Shown here: piece after piece, positions 1 through 8,447 of the stretch
How the letters are laid out: every line of letters starts with the position of its first letter
Numbering within the stretch: position 1 is the stretch's first letter
Source: Methyloceanibacter sp.
GTDB taxonomy: Bacteria; Pseudomonadota; Alphaproteobacteria; Rhizobiales; Methyloligellaceae
Length of the DNA stretch: 61,923 nucleotides
Reading direction: 5' to 3'
Assembly: GCA_030064755.1 (NCBI GenBank)
Contig: JASJEH010000004.1
Location: 1 to 61,923 of the forward strand
Notes under the pieces: model-generated
Database searches by the model: none
What the model was told of the DNA's origin: nothing
Seen by the model: only the letters and a program-made list of their open reading frames with translations
Translations under genes and position numbers: made by a program

Positions 1-1367
1 AGGGCATTGGCGTAGGTGAGAAGCAAGCGTTCCTGCCCCCGCGTTCGGGCCAAAATCTCAAACGTGAGAGGCTCCCCCGTTTCGGCATTCACAAGCGTCC
101 CGTTTTTCGGGACATAGCCTGCTTCCTTTAGGAGCTTGAGCGCTGCGACGCGGCCATCGCGATTCTGCCCCGACCCATCGCCAGCGGGGAAGGAGAACGT
201 CCCGTCCATGATTTCCGGCTTCACCGCATCGGGGAAGGGCGCCAGGAGCGCGCGCTCGGTCGCGTCCGCTGGACGTCCATGCGACGAGAGTTCCGAACGC
301 GCAAAGTAGCTTTGCGAGTACGCGAAAAGGTCGTGGTAGAGCGTCCGGTTGATCCAGGTGTAGTCGAACAATCGGATCAGGGCTTGGCGCACCTTAGGAT
401 CTGCGAACACCGGCCGGCGCGTATTGAAGACCAGTGCGGACATCCCAGCGGGCGTTTCGATCGGCAGTGCCTCTTTCACCACGGAACCATTCCGCAAGGC
501 TGGGAAGTCGTAGCCTTGCGACCAGCGCGTGGGCGACAGTTCTACGCGAAGATCAATGAGCCCAGATTTGAATGACTCGAACACCGAACTCGCGTCCCGG
601 AAATAGTCGACGCGGATCTCATCAAAGTTATAGCGCCCCCGATTGACCGGCAGGTCCCGGCCCCAATAATCGGGGTTGCGCTTGAAACTGAGCGTCTTCC
701 CGGGATCGACTGTCTCCACCACGTAAGGACCGCTACCCAGCGGTGGGTCGAGCGTGGTCAATTCGAAGCTCTCAGGCGTGAGAGCGTGGCTTGGGAGGAT
801 GGGCATGAGACCCATGATCAGGGGCATCTCCCGGTCCCCGGAGTCGTCGAAGGTGAAGCGCACAGTACGATCGCCCGTTTTCTCGGCCTTTGTGACCTTC
901 TTGTAGTAGGAGCGATGATTGGGCCTGCCCCGTTCTCGGAGCACCTCGTAAGAGAAAATCACGTCGTCAACGGTGATTGGGGCCCCGTCTGAAAACTCTG
1001 CTGCGGGGTTCAGGGTGAACTCTACCCAGGCGCGGTCGGGGGGTGTTTCAACGCGCTCAGCAATGAGGCCGTAGAGCGAGAAGGGCTCGTCATAGGCCCG
1101 CGACATCAGGGTTTCGTATACGTACTCGCGCACCCCGTCGGCCGAGACGCCCTTCACGATGAACGGATTGAGGCTGTCATACGTCCCCTGCTTGGCGAAG
1201 CGGGCACGACCGCCCTTGGGGGCGTCGGCGTTTACATAGGAAAAATGAGAGAAATCAGCCGGCTCAAGCGGATCGCCATGCATGGCAATTCCGCCTTTCG
1301 GGTCCGCCAGGGCTCCCGCAGAGCAAAGCAGGAGTCCCGCGGTCAGGAGCAAAATTGGGGCTTTCAA
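1..1367 (-). CDS. ABC transporter substrate-binding protein, family 5 (partial, C-terminus missing)
   Basis: This frame is open from position 1367 to the window edge (455 codons) and lacks its C-terminal end. The product begins with a signal peptide (MKAPILLLTAGLLLCSAGALA) followed by a mature part rich in family-5 solute-binding protein features, such as APKGGRARFAKQGTYDSLNP near residue 50 and FSDGAPITVDDVIFSYE near residue 125. Family members bind peptides or similar compounds in the periplasm and deliver them to an ABC permease. The APKGG and TYDSLNPF wording is like the YejA/microcin C-uptake type. The start is a TTG chosen because the signal peptide follows directly; no good ribosome site is visible, so the start is uncertain. 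Permease genes would be expected beyond the left edge. Confidence 0.88.
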   Translation of the reverse strand, partial: MKAPILLLTAGLLLCSAGALADPKGGIAMHGDPLEPADFSHFSYVNADAPKGGRARFAKQGTYDSLNPFIVKGVSADGVREYVYETLMSRAYDEPFSLYGLIAERVETPPDRAWVEFTLNPAAEFSDGAPITVDDVIFSYEVLRERGRPNHRSYYKKVTKAEKTGDRTVRFTFDDSGDREMPLIMGLMPILPSHALTPESFELTTLDPPLGSGPYVVETVDPGKTLSFKRNPDYWGRDLPVNRGRYNFDEIRVDYFRDASSVFESFKSGLIDLRVELSPTRWSQGYDFPALRNGSVVKEALPIETPAGMSALVFNTRRPVFADPKVRQALIRLFDYTWINRTLYHDLFAYSQSYFARSELSSHGRPADATERALLAPFPDAVKPEIMDGTFSFPAGDGSGQNRDGRVAALKLLKEAGYVPKNGTLVNAETGEPLTFEILARTRGQERLLLTYANA

Positions 1368-1629
1368 CGATGACCGTGGATGGCTATAGATGCCAGCGAG
1401 TTACGCTATCTAGCTAAAGGTAACATTCCTGACCAAGAAATCTCATGTCGTACCGAATCCTTCCCCAGTCTAGACCAAAGGGCGGCGGAGAGTACGGCGA
1501 GCCCGAGACGGCGGTCGTTAGCCACGCCCGCGCCGCATTTCAGGTATTGACCCTAGTTAGGAAGAATGGGCACCGATAGGGCCGGCGGGTTATTGCCAGT
1601 CCAAGAATTGAAAGAGGAAAGGTCGTTTA

Positions 1630-2364
1630 ATGATCTGGTCCAAGGATCGCTGGAATAGCTTTGGCAGCGGCGCGGCGCGTATGGTGCTCGGCGCAAGTCT
1701 CTTTGTGCTCGGCATAACCTCCGCCAGCGTGCTTGCGATGGCCCAGAATTCGTCTGCCGCACCGAAAGGTGCGCCCGCTGCTGCTGCTGCTCCCGCACAG
1801 CCCTCATGGGTCAAGCTCTGCGTCAAGAACGAGCAGACCCAGAACAAGGAGATCTGCTTGATCCAGCACGAGACGTTCGACCCCAACATGGGGATCGTAA
1901 TGGTCTACGCGGCCATTCGGACCGTGGAAGGCGACCCCAAGAAGCAGTTCATTGTCCGCATGCCGACTGTGTACTCGCTTGTGATGCCGACAGGCGCGCA
2001 GGTTGTCGTCGACAAACAGCAGCCGACGCCGATGCCGTTTTCCGTTTGTTTCCCGGCGAGCTGCCAAGCGGATCTGGAACTGACGGATGACCTGTTGGGC
2101 AAGATGCGCGCGGGGCAGCAAATGGTCGTGGCCGCGATGAACGTGCAGAAGAAGACGATGGCTTTCCCGGTTCCTCTGACGGGGTTCTCCAAGGCGTTCG
2201 ACGGACCACCCACCGACACTGCCGCCTATGAGCAGCAGCGCCGTCAGACGATTGAAATGTACCGGAAGCGGCAGCAGGAACTCGCCGCCAAGGCAAGACA
2301 GGGACAGCAAGTCGGGCCGCCGCAGCAGGGTGTTCCGCAGCAGGCCCCGGCTCCCGGACAGTAA
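1630..2364 (+). CDS. Invasion-associated locus B (IalB) family protein
   Basis: The protein has 244 residues with a hydrophobic N-terminal export segment (about residues 18-38), an Ala/Pro linker and a central IalB-type domain. That domain contains WVKLCVKNEQTQNKEICLI, a hydrophobic FIVRMPTVYSLVMPTG stretch and paired cysteines (FSVCFPASC, about residues 138-142). The C-terminus is a charged helix followed by a Gln/Pro-rich tail. IalB proteins are periplasmic or envelope proteins common in Rhizobiales, named from Bartonella; their biochemical role is not established. An AAAGG sequence lies seven bases before the ATG. The gene stands alone and ends at a strong terminator. Confidence 0.88.
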   Translation: MIWSKDRWNSFGSGAARMVLGASLFVLGITSASVLAMAQNSSAAPKGAPAAAAAPAQPSWVKLCVKNEQTQNKEICLIQHETFDPNMGIVMVYAAIRTVEGDPKKQFIVRMPTVYSLVMPTGAQVVVDKQQPTPMPFSVCFPASCQADLELTDDLLGKMRAGQQMVVAAMNVQKKTMAFPVPLTGFSKAFDGPPTDTAAYEQQRRQTIEMYRKRQQELAAKARQGQQVGPPQQGVPQQAPAPGQ

Positions 2365-2411
2365 GCCATCATACGCGTCCGAGCACGGGCGCGACATCTA
2401 CGAGACACACG

Positions 2412-2446
2412 GACCGCGCAGGGTTTGCCTGTGCGGTCTTTTTTTG
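2412..2446 (+). terminator. Rho-independent terminator after the IalB gene
   Basis: The arms GACCGCGCAGG and CCTGTGCGGTC pair around a GTTTG loop with one G-T wobble, followed directly by seven T residues. It lies 48 bases after the IalB stop and separates it from the convergent hspQ gene. Confidence 0.93.
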
Positions 2447-2501
2447 TTTTGACGAAGCTTGTTCAGAGTGAGCGCGTTGCGGGGGAGGAAGCCCGGCGCA
2501 G

Positions 2502-2840
2502 CTAATGCTCCTGCACGAAGCGGAAGCGAAAAACGCCGTCCCGCAGGTCCTCGAAGAACTCTGGAATCTGCGGATGCCGCAAGGGCTCGTCGGACTCATC
2601 GGGCAATAGGTTCTGCTCCGAGACATAGGCGACGTATTCAGTGTCAGCGTTCTCGGCAAGTAAGTGGTAGTACGGCTGGTCCTTCGCGGGCCGGACATCC
2701 TGGGGAATGGACTCATACCATTCTTCGGTATTGGAGAAGGTCGGGTCGACATCGAAGATGACGCCCCGGAACGGGTAGACCCGGTGCCGGACAACCTGGC
2801 CGATTTGGAATCGCGCGTTTCGAACTGTTTGCATCATCAT
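2502..2840 (-). CDS. hspQ: Heat shock protein HspQ / hemimethylated DNA-binding family
   Basis: The core FQIGQVVRHRVYPFRGVIFD, followed by an NTEEWYESIP segment and PYYHLLAENADTEYVAYVSE, is diagnostic of the HspQ/YccV family. In enteric bacteria HspQ is a small heat-shock protein that affects DnaA stability and acts as a specificity-enhancing factor for the Lon protease; an older name derives from binding hemimethylated oriC DNA. The frame is open to 2915, but the usual family N-terminus corresponds to the ATG cluster at 2832-2840, so I start at 2840 (112 residues). The longer start would overlap the upstream acyltransferase gene. The C-terminus is acidic, then aromatic (DGVFRFRF). Confidence 0.9.
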   Translation of the reverse strand: MMMQTVRNARFQIGQVVRHRVYPFRGVIFDVDPTFSNTEEWYESIPQDVRPAKDQPYYHLLAENADTEYVAYVSEQNLLPDESDEPLRHPQIPEFFEDLRDGVFRFRFVQEH

Positions 2841-2890
2841 CCCGATAAGATCGTGGGGCGGTTTGGGTGTCAACGTGACATGTCGCGACT

Positions 2891-3808
2891 TCACGACCAG
2901 CGTCGATTGGACCACATAAACTGCTCAGGATTCTCACGAATCCACACTTCGAAATAGCGTTGGATGGCGGCAGTGATGGCGCGGATGTCTTCGGCCTGGT
3001 TCTGGGTGCGGGGAATCCGGAGTTCGTTGACGTTCACGTCGAATACTGAGCGGTTGCCAATCCGTACGCAGCGGCCAATCCAAATGCGCGCGCCGACGCG
3101 CCGGGCAATCATCGCCGCAATCGGCATGCTCTTGGCGAGATGACCGAAAAACGGTACCTCGATTCCGTTGCTATCGTAGAGGTCCGAGATGAAGCCAAGC
3201 CGCCCGCCCTGGCGGACGTAGTCCATGATGAGACGCGCCGTCTTTTGAGTTTCGTCGTCGCCAGCGGTTCGGCCTCGGCCGAAAAGTCCGCCTGGGTAAA
3301 GGGCTTGACGTTGCCGGCGAAGATAGCGGTCGACGTAAGGATTCTTGACGGACCGGTAGACCCCCGCGGGACGCACCCCAGCCAGGGTCACTGGCCACAT
3401 GCCAATCTCCCAGTTGCCCATATGCATGGTCACGATCAGTGCGGGGCCCATCTTATCCTTGTAGCGCCCGATCCAGTGTCCGTTGGTCACATGCAGACGG
3501 CTCGGATCCTTGATAATCCGATCGATATTCATCGTCTCGACCATGACCCGGCCCAGGTTGTCCCAGGCTGCGACCGCGATGCGTTCGCGTTCTTCCGGTG
3601 TCTTTTCGGGAAAGGCCCGCTCGAGATTGGCCAGGGCCCGCTTGTGCCGGCGATTCCGTTTCCCCAATATCCGCCAGAAGAATGCTGAGATATCACAGGC
3701 GGTATCGAGCGGAACAAGGCGGACAAGGCCGATCAGAAAACGAAGACCCCCGTACTCAAGCCGGTACTTCAGGTCGGTTGCGAATGACGTGTCGAGTGAG
3801 TGCGCCAA
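2891..3808 (-). CDS. lpxL: Lipid A biosynthesis lauroyl/myristoyl acyltransferase family
   Basis: This 305-residue protein belongs to the LpxL/HtrB family of inner-membrane acyltransferases that add secondary acyl chains to Kdo2-lipid IVA using acyl-ACP. The catalytic HX4E motif is visible as H129-MGNW-E134. Other family signs are the N-terminal hydrophobic helix (about 22-45), the KRALANLERAFPEKTPEER segment and the RQGGRLGFISDLYDSNGIEV region. The start is TTG at 3808 with AAGG upstream. It is followed on the same strand by hspQ and preceded by the ubiquinone hydroxylase gene 98 bases away, so the three may be co-transcribed. Which acyl chain it transfers cannot be told, and the symbol marks the family only. 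Confidence 0.85.
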   Translation of the reverse strand: MAHSLDTSFATDLKYRLEYGGLRFLIGLVRLVPLDTACDISAFFWRILGKRNRRHKRALANLERAFPEKTPEERERIAVAAWDNLGRVMVETMNIDRIIKDPSRLHVTNGHWIGRYKDKMGPALIVTMHMGNWEIGMWPVTLAGVRPAGVYRSVKNPYVDRYLRRQRQALYPGGLFGRGRTAGDDETQKTARLIMDYVRQGGRLGFISDLYDSNGIEVPFFGHLAKSMPIAAMIARRVGARIWIGRCVRIGNRSVFDVNVNELRIPRTQNQAEDIRAITAAIQRYFEVWIRENPEQFMWSNRRWS

Positions 3809-3906
3809 GTGTCAGCCTTGAGTCTTTCCATGTCAGTGGGGCGCCGCGAATGGGTATCGGAGCGGCATTGGGAAGCGCAACGTCTTGAAGAAACTCTGAA
3901 GCGACG

Positions 3907-5133
3907 TCAAGCGGGCGCGCCATGCACCGGGCGCATCAGCCGTGGCAGATCGGAAGGGGGCGCAAGACCCGCCTGCATCACCAGACGTCTTAGAGGCGCA
4001 AAGGCGTTGAGGCCAGTTAGTACCGCACTCCGAGCGAGCTGAATAGGCAGGAGTTTGGTCAATAGAGACCGACCCAAGAGATCGACGCCCACGGTACGGG
4101 ACAGAACGTCGAGCTGACGGGCCCGGCTGTACTGCGCAAGTACATGTTGGCCGCCCGGATCACGCCCATGGCGCAGCGCATCGGCCACGCAATCCGCCAA
4201 AGCTGCCCCATCGCGAAGTCCGAGGTTGAGGCCCTGTGCGCCGATCGGCGGCATGATGTGAGCCGCTTCCCCGATCAGAGCCGTGCGGTTGGCAGCCATT
4301 TGTTTGGCGGTGAGTCCCGAGATCGGAAAACTGGCGCGCGGGCCGATATCCGAGATCACCCCGAGTGTCTGATCGAAGTTATCCTGGAGCTCGGCAGCAA
4401 AGACGACCTCATCAAGAGCCATGAGGGTTTTGGCGTTCTCTGCGCCAGCAACCCAGACCAAGCTCGACAGGTTGTCATCGGGTGTTGGAACGCTGGTCAC
4501 CGACCCGCCCTCCCGGTGGAGTTCCGTGGCAACACCTCGGTGGGGAAGGCTATGGCGGAAGCTGGCAGCAATGGCAGATTGCTCATAATGCGTATCCCGC
4601 GTCTCGATCCCGGCGGCCTGGCGGCAAATTGAGCGCCGTCCATCGGCGCCAGCCACAAGGCGGCACGCTATCTGCCGGCCCTTCTCGAGCGTTAGGGTGA
4701 CGTGATCGGCGCCAAGTTCCACGGTTTCAATTGGCTCGGACGCAAGATGCGGGAGTACGGCACGCGCCCGGTCATAGAGAACGGTGCTCAAGGCCGTGTT
4801 GGCGATATTGAAGCCAAACGCATCCAAGCCCAGTTCGCGGGCTTCGAAGACGATGTCGGGCGACCGGAGCAGGCTCCGCGAGGCATCGACGATCCGGATG
4901 GCCCTGAGTGGTGCCGCGTCCGGCAGTAGGCTCTCCCACACGCCAAGCCGCTTCAGGAAGTCCACTGAACTTGACAGCAGCGCGGCCGTACGGGTCTCGG
5001 GCCTCACGGTCGCCGTCTGGACCGGCGAAGGGCCTGCCAGCGCCACGGTCGCGCCGACATGATGCAAAGCCAGCGCAGTCGCAATGCCGGCTGGGCCGGC
5101 GCCGGCCACGACGACATCGAACGGCCCGCTCAC
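3907..5133 (-). CDS. UbiH/UbiL-family FAD-dependent ubiquinone hydroxylase
   Basis: The 408-residue flavoprotein has an N-terminal FAD-binding GAGPAG motif (residues 11-16), a middle GADGRRS motif and the C-terminal GEAAHIMPPIGAQGLNLGLR signature of UbiH/COQ6 monooxygenases. Such enzymes hydroxylate the aromatic ring during ubiquinone synthesis. In alphaproteobacteria one paralogue (UbiL) can act at more than one ring position, so the exact position is not assigned. Where most members have GDAAH, this one has GEAAH; the acidic residue is kept. The start is GTG with a TAGGTGAG ribosome site. It heads a leftward group with the acyltransferase and hspQ. Confidence 0.88.
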   Translation of the reverse strand: MSGPFDVVVAGAGPAGIATALALHHVGATVALAGPSPVQTATVRPETRTAALLSSSVDFLKRLGVWESLLPDAAPLRAIRIVDASRSLLRSPDIVFEARELGLDAFGFNIANTALSTVLYDRARAVLPHLASEPIETVELGADHVTLTLEKGRQIACRLVAGADGRRSICRQAAGIETRDTHYEQSAIAASFRHSLPHRGVATELHREGGSVTSVPTPDDNLSSLVWVAGAENAKTLMALDEVVFAAELQDNFDQTLGVISDIGPRASFPISGLTAKQMAANRTALIGEAAHIMPPIGAQGLNLGLRDGAALADCVADALRHGRDPGGQHVLAQYSRARQLDVLSRTVGVDLLGRSLLTKLLPIQLARSAVLTGLNAFAPLRRLVMQAGLAPPSDLPRLMRPVHGAPA

Positions 5134-5365
5134 AACTCACCTACGATCATTCTGTATTCTGTCAAAAGGAATTTCCTATCAACAACCGATCGCATATCAA
5201 TCAAGCCAATATAGAACTGTTATAGATTGGAACCTATATCGCAAACGGAACTTCAAGCCGCCTACGCGTTGCGTTCGTCAAAGCGAGAAGAGAGACCTCA
5301 ATTATTGACGATGATTGCAGACACGTAGTCGCGTTTGATTGTAAGAGGAAAGGAAGAACCAAGCC

Positions 5366-5914
5366 ATGAGAACTAATCCCTTTGCGATAGGGGCATTTGT
5401 ACTTAGTGTAAGCATGCTCCCCGCAGCTATTTCACATGCCGCCGATAGCGGCTCGATTAGCGAGTCCGATGTCAAGGCAGCCCAAAAAAGCTGGGGCGAT
5501 GGCATCGTAGCGATCAGTAAAGTTCATACTGATAAGGGCGACTATAAGGAGCGCGCCTCCAAGCATATCAAAGACCTTTATGCATATGACGATGGCCTCG
5601 TGCTGTTTAAGCCGACGCTGGCCGAGGACGATCAGTTCCGGGGAACCTTTGACGAGGCCTTGTCGTACTTCGTTGGCGGCATCGAGCCAGAAGACAAAGG
5701 GTTCGCAATCAAGGGCTGGAAAGACGTTCGCTGGGAGAACGAGGGCATTCTCATCAACGGCGACCAAGCCCTATCAATGGGCAACTACTACTTCACCGGT
5801 CCGGACGGTAAGGAAACCAAGGTGGAGTACAGCTTTGGTTACGCGCTTGATGATGATGGCAAGCTGCGTATCAACCTGCACCACTCGTCCCTCCCGTATG
5901 ACGCGGACGGCTAG
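5366..5914 (+). CDS. Secreted NTF2-fold protein of the CaMKII-association-domain type
   Basis: The 182-residue product has a signal peptide ending at SHA (about residue 25). The mature part resembles a small NTF2/SnoaL-like fold: an early helix (KAAQKSWGDGIVAISK), a middle YFVGG segment and a closing LRINLHHSSLPY strand. The HHSS ending is typical of bacterial proteins related to the calcium/calmodulin kinase II association domain. Close homologues are often misnamed phosphoribosyl-AMP cyclohydrolase in databases; none of that enzyme's features are present. AAGAGGAAAGGAAG precedes the start. The upstream 230 bases are AT-rich and probably hold divergent promoters with the UbiH-type gene. The function is unknown. 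Confidence 0.75.
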   Translation: MRTNPFAIGAFVLSVSMLPAAISHAADSGSISESDVKAAQKSWGDGIVAISKVHTDKGDYKERASKHIKDLYAYDDGLVLFKPTLAEDDQFRGTFDEALSYFVGGIEPEDKGFAIKGWKDVRWENEGILINGDQALSMGNYYFTGPDGKETKVEYSFGYALDDDGKLRINLHHSSLPYDADG

Positions 5915-6402
5915 GGTCGGCGCAAAGTCGAACAATCTCAGCATTGTTTGAACGCAAGTGATTGATCTCTAAGAGGAAGATTGTGCCCGTTGCGGCGCAA
6001 TCTTCCTGACTGCGTCACTACTCGCCCATTCCTCAGTCGACGAACCCTCGGCACTCACTGGATCGAACCTCGTGAGTTTCGGAAGGGCAAAACAGCCTCA
6101 GTACATCCAAGCGCCGCCGCAACAGCGCAACGAGCATTAGAGTAAACCTCCGTCCGAGGTGACGAGTATCACGCGTGGCGGGTATCGAGTGCTCAACAGG
6201 CGCGGGCCGACTAAGCTGTTGGCACAGCGTCCTGCTACGCGCCTTGTGCCCCGCTATGTGCCTTAAATGATGCGCTCCCATGGCCCGGCATGTGACTCCT
6301 TCAGTAGGGAGCCCGCGGCCTGAAGAGGCGCCGCTTACCCAACAATCAAATCTGCCACACGTGGCTGTGTCTGATCTGCAACAGACATGCCCGAAATCTG
6401 CT
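5915..6402. other. Intergenic region without a supported gene
   Basis: This 490-base stretch lies between the NTF2-fold gene and the porin promoter. Besides the hairpin at 5974-6007, I see only a weak leftward open frame (6033-6281) with no ribosome site and no family resemblance, and no further structure I can name. Confidence 0.5.
5974..6007 (+). terminator. Strong hairpin downstream of the NTF2-fold gene
   Basis: A 14-base stem (AGGAAGATTGTGCC against GGCGCAATCTTCCT, one G-T wobble) closes a CGTTGC loop 60 bases after the stop codon. No T tract follows, so it may end transcription poorly or instead protect the 3' end of the transcript. Confidence 0.6.
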
Positions 6403-6445
6403 CTGACACGGGTCTGTCATACACGTGTCACGCCTCAATTAATAC
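6403..6445 (+). promoter_or_regulatory. Pho box and -10 element upstream of the porin gene
   Basis: Three 7-base units spaced by 4 bases are visible: CTGACAC at 6403, CTGTCAT at 6414 and GTGTCAC at 6425. This is the 11-base periodicity and sequence of PhoB sites (consensus CTGTCAT-N4-CTGTCAT). A -10-like TAATAC lies at 6440-6445, eight bases after the last unit, as in PhoB-activated promoters where the box replaces the -35. The gene downstream is a phosphate-type porin, which fits PhoB control under phosphate limitation. The leader to the ATG would be about 120 bases. Confidence 0.75.
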
Positions 6446-6571
6446 AACCTTAACCAAGGTTCGCATGGAGCGGGCCTGCTTGATCGCTGGGTCTAAGTGG
6501 CAAGAAAGCCTCACACAGCCCGGCGGCGAAGCAGACTTTGAAGTCAGCAAGATTCAGTGAGGAGAGGGGTT

Positions 6572-8050
6572 ATGATCGGGGGATTCAAGAAGGCTAGGAT
6601 ATGCCTGCTTGCAAGTGTTGCCGCGGTGGGGACCGTCGCCTTTGGCGGGGCATCAGCGAATGCACAATCGACGGCGGAGCTTCAAGCTCAGCTGAAGTCG
6701 ATGCAACGACAGATGAACGATCTTCAGCGGCAGATCGACCAAGCCAATGCAAGGGCTGCCGCAGCGACCGCGACAGCAACTACAGCGAGCCGCACGGCTG
6801 CCTCAGCCAAGGCATCGGCTGATGCGGGCGGAAGCGACCTTGATATCAAGGTAAAATGGAAAGGCGCACCGCAGATATCTAGCGGCGATGGGAAATTCAA
6901 ATTCAAGATTCGTGGCCGTATCAATCTAGATTACAACGGCATCGATAACGATCGGGCGATTACGGGCGTGGACGACATCAACGGCGTCGAATTGCGCCGC
7001 GGCCGTATCGGCGTCGAAGGTCACCTCTATTACGATTGGAAGTACAAGTTCGAGGTTGACTGGGCCGGCGACGAATCAGCGGTCAAGGACGCATATATCG
7101 CTTATGCCAATTGGGGACCGTGGAAGAAGTCAGAGATCATTCTCGGCAACCACTTTGCCGCGGCATCTCTAGAAGAAATGACCAGCTCCCGGTACATCAC
7201 ATTCCTGGAACGGGCGTCCTTCATTGAAGCCTTCACGCTCGATCGTCGTATTGGTGCTGGCCTCTGGGTCGGCGACAAGCACTGGTCGTTTCAGACAGGT
7301 TACTACGGTGCCGAGGTTGATACGGCGGGCGACTTCTTCGATGACGAAACCGTGGCTACAGTCCGCGGCACTGTTGCGCCGATCAACACAGGCTCGACGG
7401 TTGTCCATCTGGGTGCTGCCTATCGCCACCGGAACGCCGGATCACTTCGGGATAAGGAGGACGGCAATGACAACCTCATTCGGTATCGTGCTCGCGGAGC
7501 GAACCTACACCTAAATGAGCGGTTCGTTGCGACGCCAAGGATCGCCCAGCATGAGGATATGTTCAATCTCGAGGGCATGTTCCTGTACAACCGCTTCTCG
7601 TTGCAGGGCGAGTACAACCAGGTCGAGACGTCCGTACCCAGCTCGATTGCCAACGTGAGCCCGACTTATGATGGTTGGTACATCAGCGCCAGTCTGTTCC
7701 TCACGGATGACAAGCGGAACTACAAGGCTGACGCCGGGCAATTCGGTCGCCAGAAGGTCAACAATCCGTTTGATCTGAAGACCGGTGGTTGGGGCGCCTG
7801 GGAAATCGCTGGCCGGTACGATGTGATCAACTTGGCTGATGGTGCCGCCCAGATTAATGCATCCACGGCGCCAAATGCCGTCGAATGCTCTGAGTGCGGT
7901 GACCAGGAGACCTGGCTGATTGCGCTCAACTGGTGGATCAATGACTACACCGCACTGAAATTCAACTACAACCAGTCGGAAATCGACGGGGGTGACAACG
8001 ACGGAGCCACCATTAGCGGCTTCGGCATGCGCGCCCAGATCGACTGGTAA
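6572..8050 (+). CDS. OprP/OprO-type phosphate-selective porin
   Basis: The protein has 492 residues: a signal peptide ending near SANA (about residue 31), a short coiled coil (LQAQLKSMQRQMNDLQRQID), an Ala/Thr linker and a long beta-barrel with alternating aromatic residues. The RRGRIGVEGHLYYDWKYKFE segment and the terminal FGMRAQIDW fit the OprP/OprO porin family, which forms anion channels for phosphate or polyphosphate in the outer membrane. The frame extends to a GTG at 6557, but the ATG at 6572 has GGAGAGGGG directly upstream and starts the signal peptide. Two cysteines (ECSECGD) sit in a late loop, which is unusual for a porin. The upstream Pho box supports a phosphate role. Confidence 0.88.
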   Translation: MIGGFKKARICLLASVAAVGTVAFGGASANAQSTAELQAQLKSMQRQMNDLQRQIDQANARAAAATATATTASRTAASAKASADAGGSDLDIKVKWKGAPQISSGDGKFKFKIRGRINLDYNGIDNDRAITGVDDINGVELRRGRIGVEGHLYYDWKYKFEVDWAGDESAVKDAYIAYANWGPWKKSEIILGNHFAAASLEEMTSSRYITFLERASFIEAFTLDRRIGAGLWVGDKHWSFQTGYYGAEVDTAGDFFDDETVATVRGTVAPINTGSTVVHLGAAYRHRNAGSLRDKEDGNDNLIRYRARGANLHLNERFVATPRIAQHEDMFNLEGMFLYNRFSLQGEYNQVETSVPSSIANVSPTYDGWYISASLFLTDDKRNYKADAGQFGRQKVNNPFDLKTGGWGAWEIAGRYDVINLADGAAQINASTAPNAVECSECGDQETWLIALNWWINDYTALKFNYNQSEIDGGDNDGATISGFGMRAQIDW

Positions 8051-8447
8051 AGCCAGACTATCTGAAAGCGAGACTGTCCCCTTTCGCCAAACTGCCGCCG
8101 CCCCTGTCCAGGGCGGCGGCCCTTTTCTTCGCAAGGGGACTGCCCGAGACAGGCCTATCGGTTCGCCCGGTGGGTCTTTTTTTGTCTTGAGGCCAAGCGT
8201 TAGTCCGGCGCGCCAGGAGCGCTCTTCAGAGAGGCTGTCCGAGGCGTGACCAAACACTGGGGCGCGACTACAATGGAGGGGTCTGGTTGGGGATTGTGGA
8301 CAAGGGGTGTATTGCTAGCAAACTGTTACATCCGACGAGTACGCCATATTGAGTGCGCTTTTCGTGGCGGCTGCGCATTATTTAGTCGCAGCGCACAAAA
8401 TATCACGTTGAGCTCATTACTGTCCCCGTAGTACGCAGTGACACGTC
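8051..8447. other. Intergenic region between the porin and pentapeptide genes
   Basis: The region starts with the terminator at 8094-8127. A second T tract at 8176-8183 follows an imperfect stem (GACTGCCCG near 8138 against CGGTGGGTC near 8167), possibly a back-up terminator. From about 8250 to 8447 I see no convincing gene; it should contain the promoter of the next gene. Confidence 0.5.
8094..8127 (+). terminator. Rho-independent terminator after the porin gene
   Basis: A GC-only stem (GCCGCCGCCCT and AGGGCGGCGGC arms) with a short loop is followed by CCTTTTCTT. It begins 44 bases after the porin stop. Confidence 0.85.

Noticed and set aside
6033..6281. A leftward 82-residue frame before the porin
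   Set aside because: No ribosome site, Arg/His-rich low-quality product and no family resemblance.
8246..8431. A 61-residue frame between the porin and pentapeptide genes
   Set aside because: No ribosome site and no recognisable pattern; its composition looks like translated noncoding DNA.
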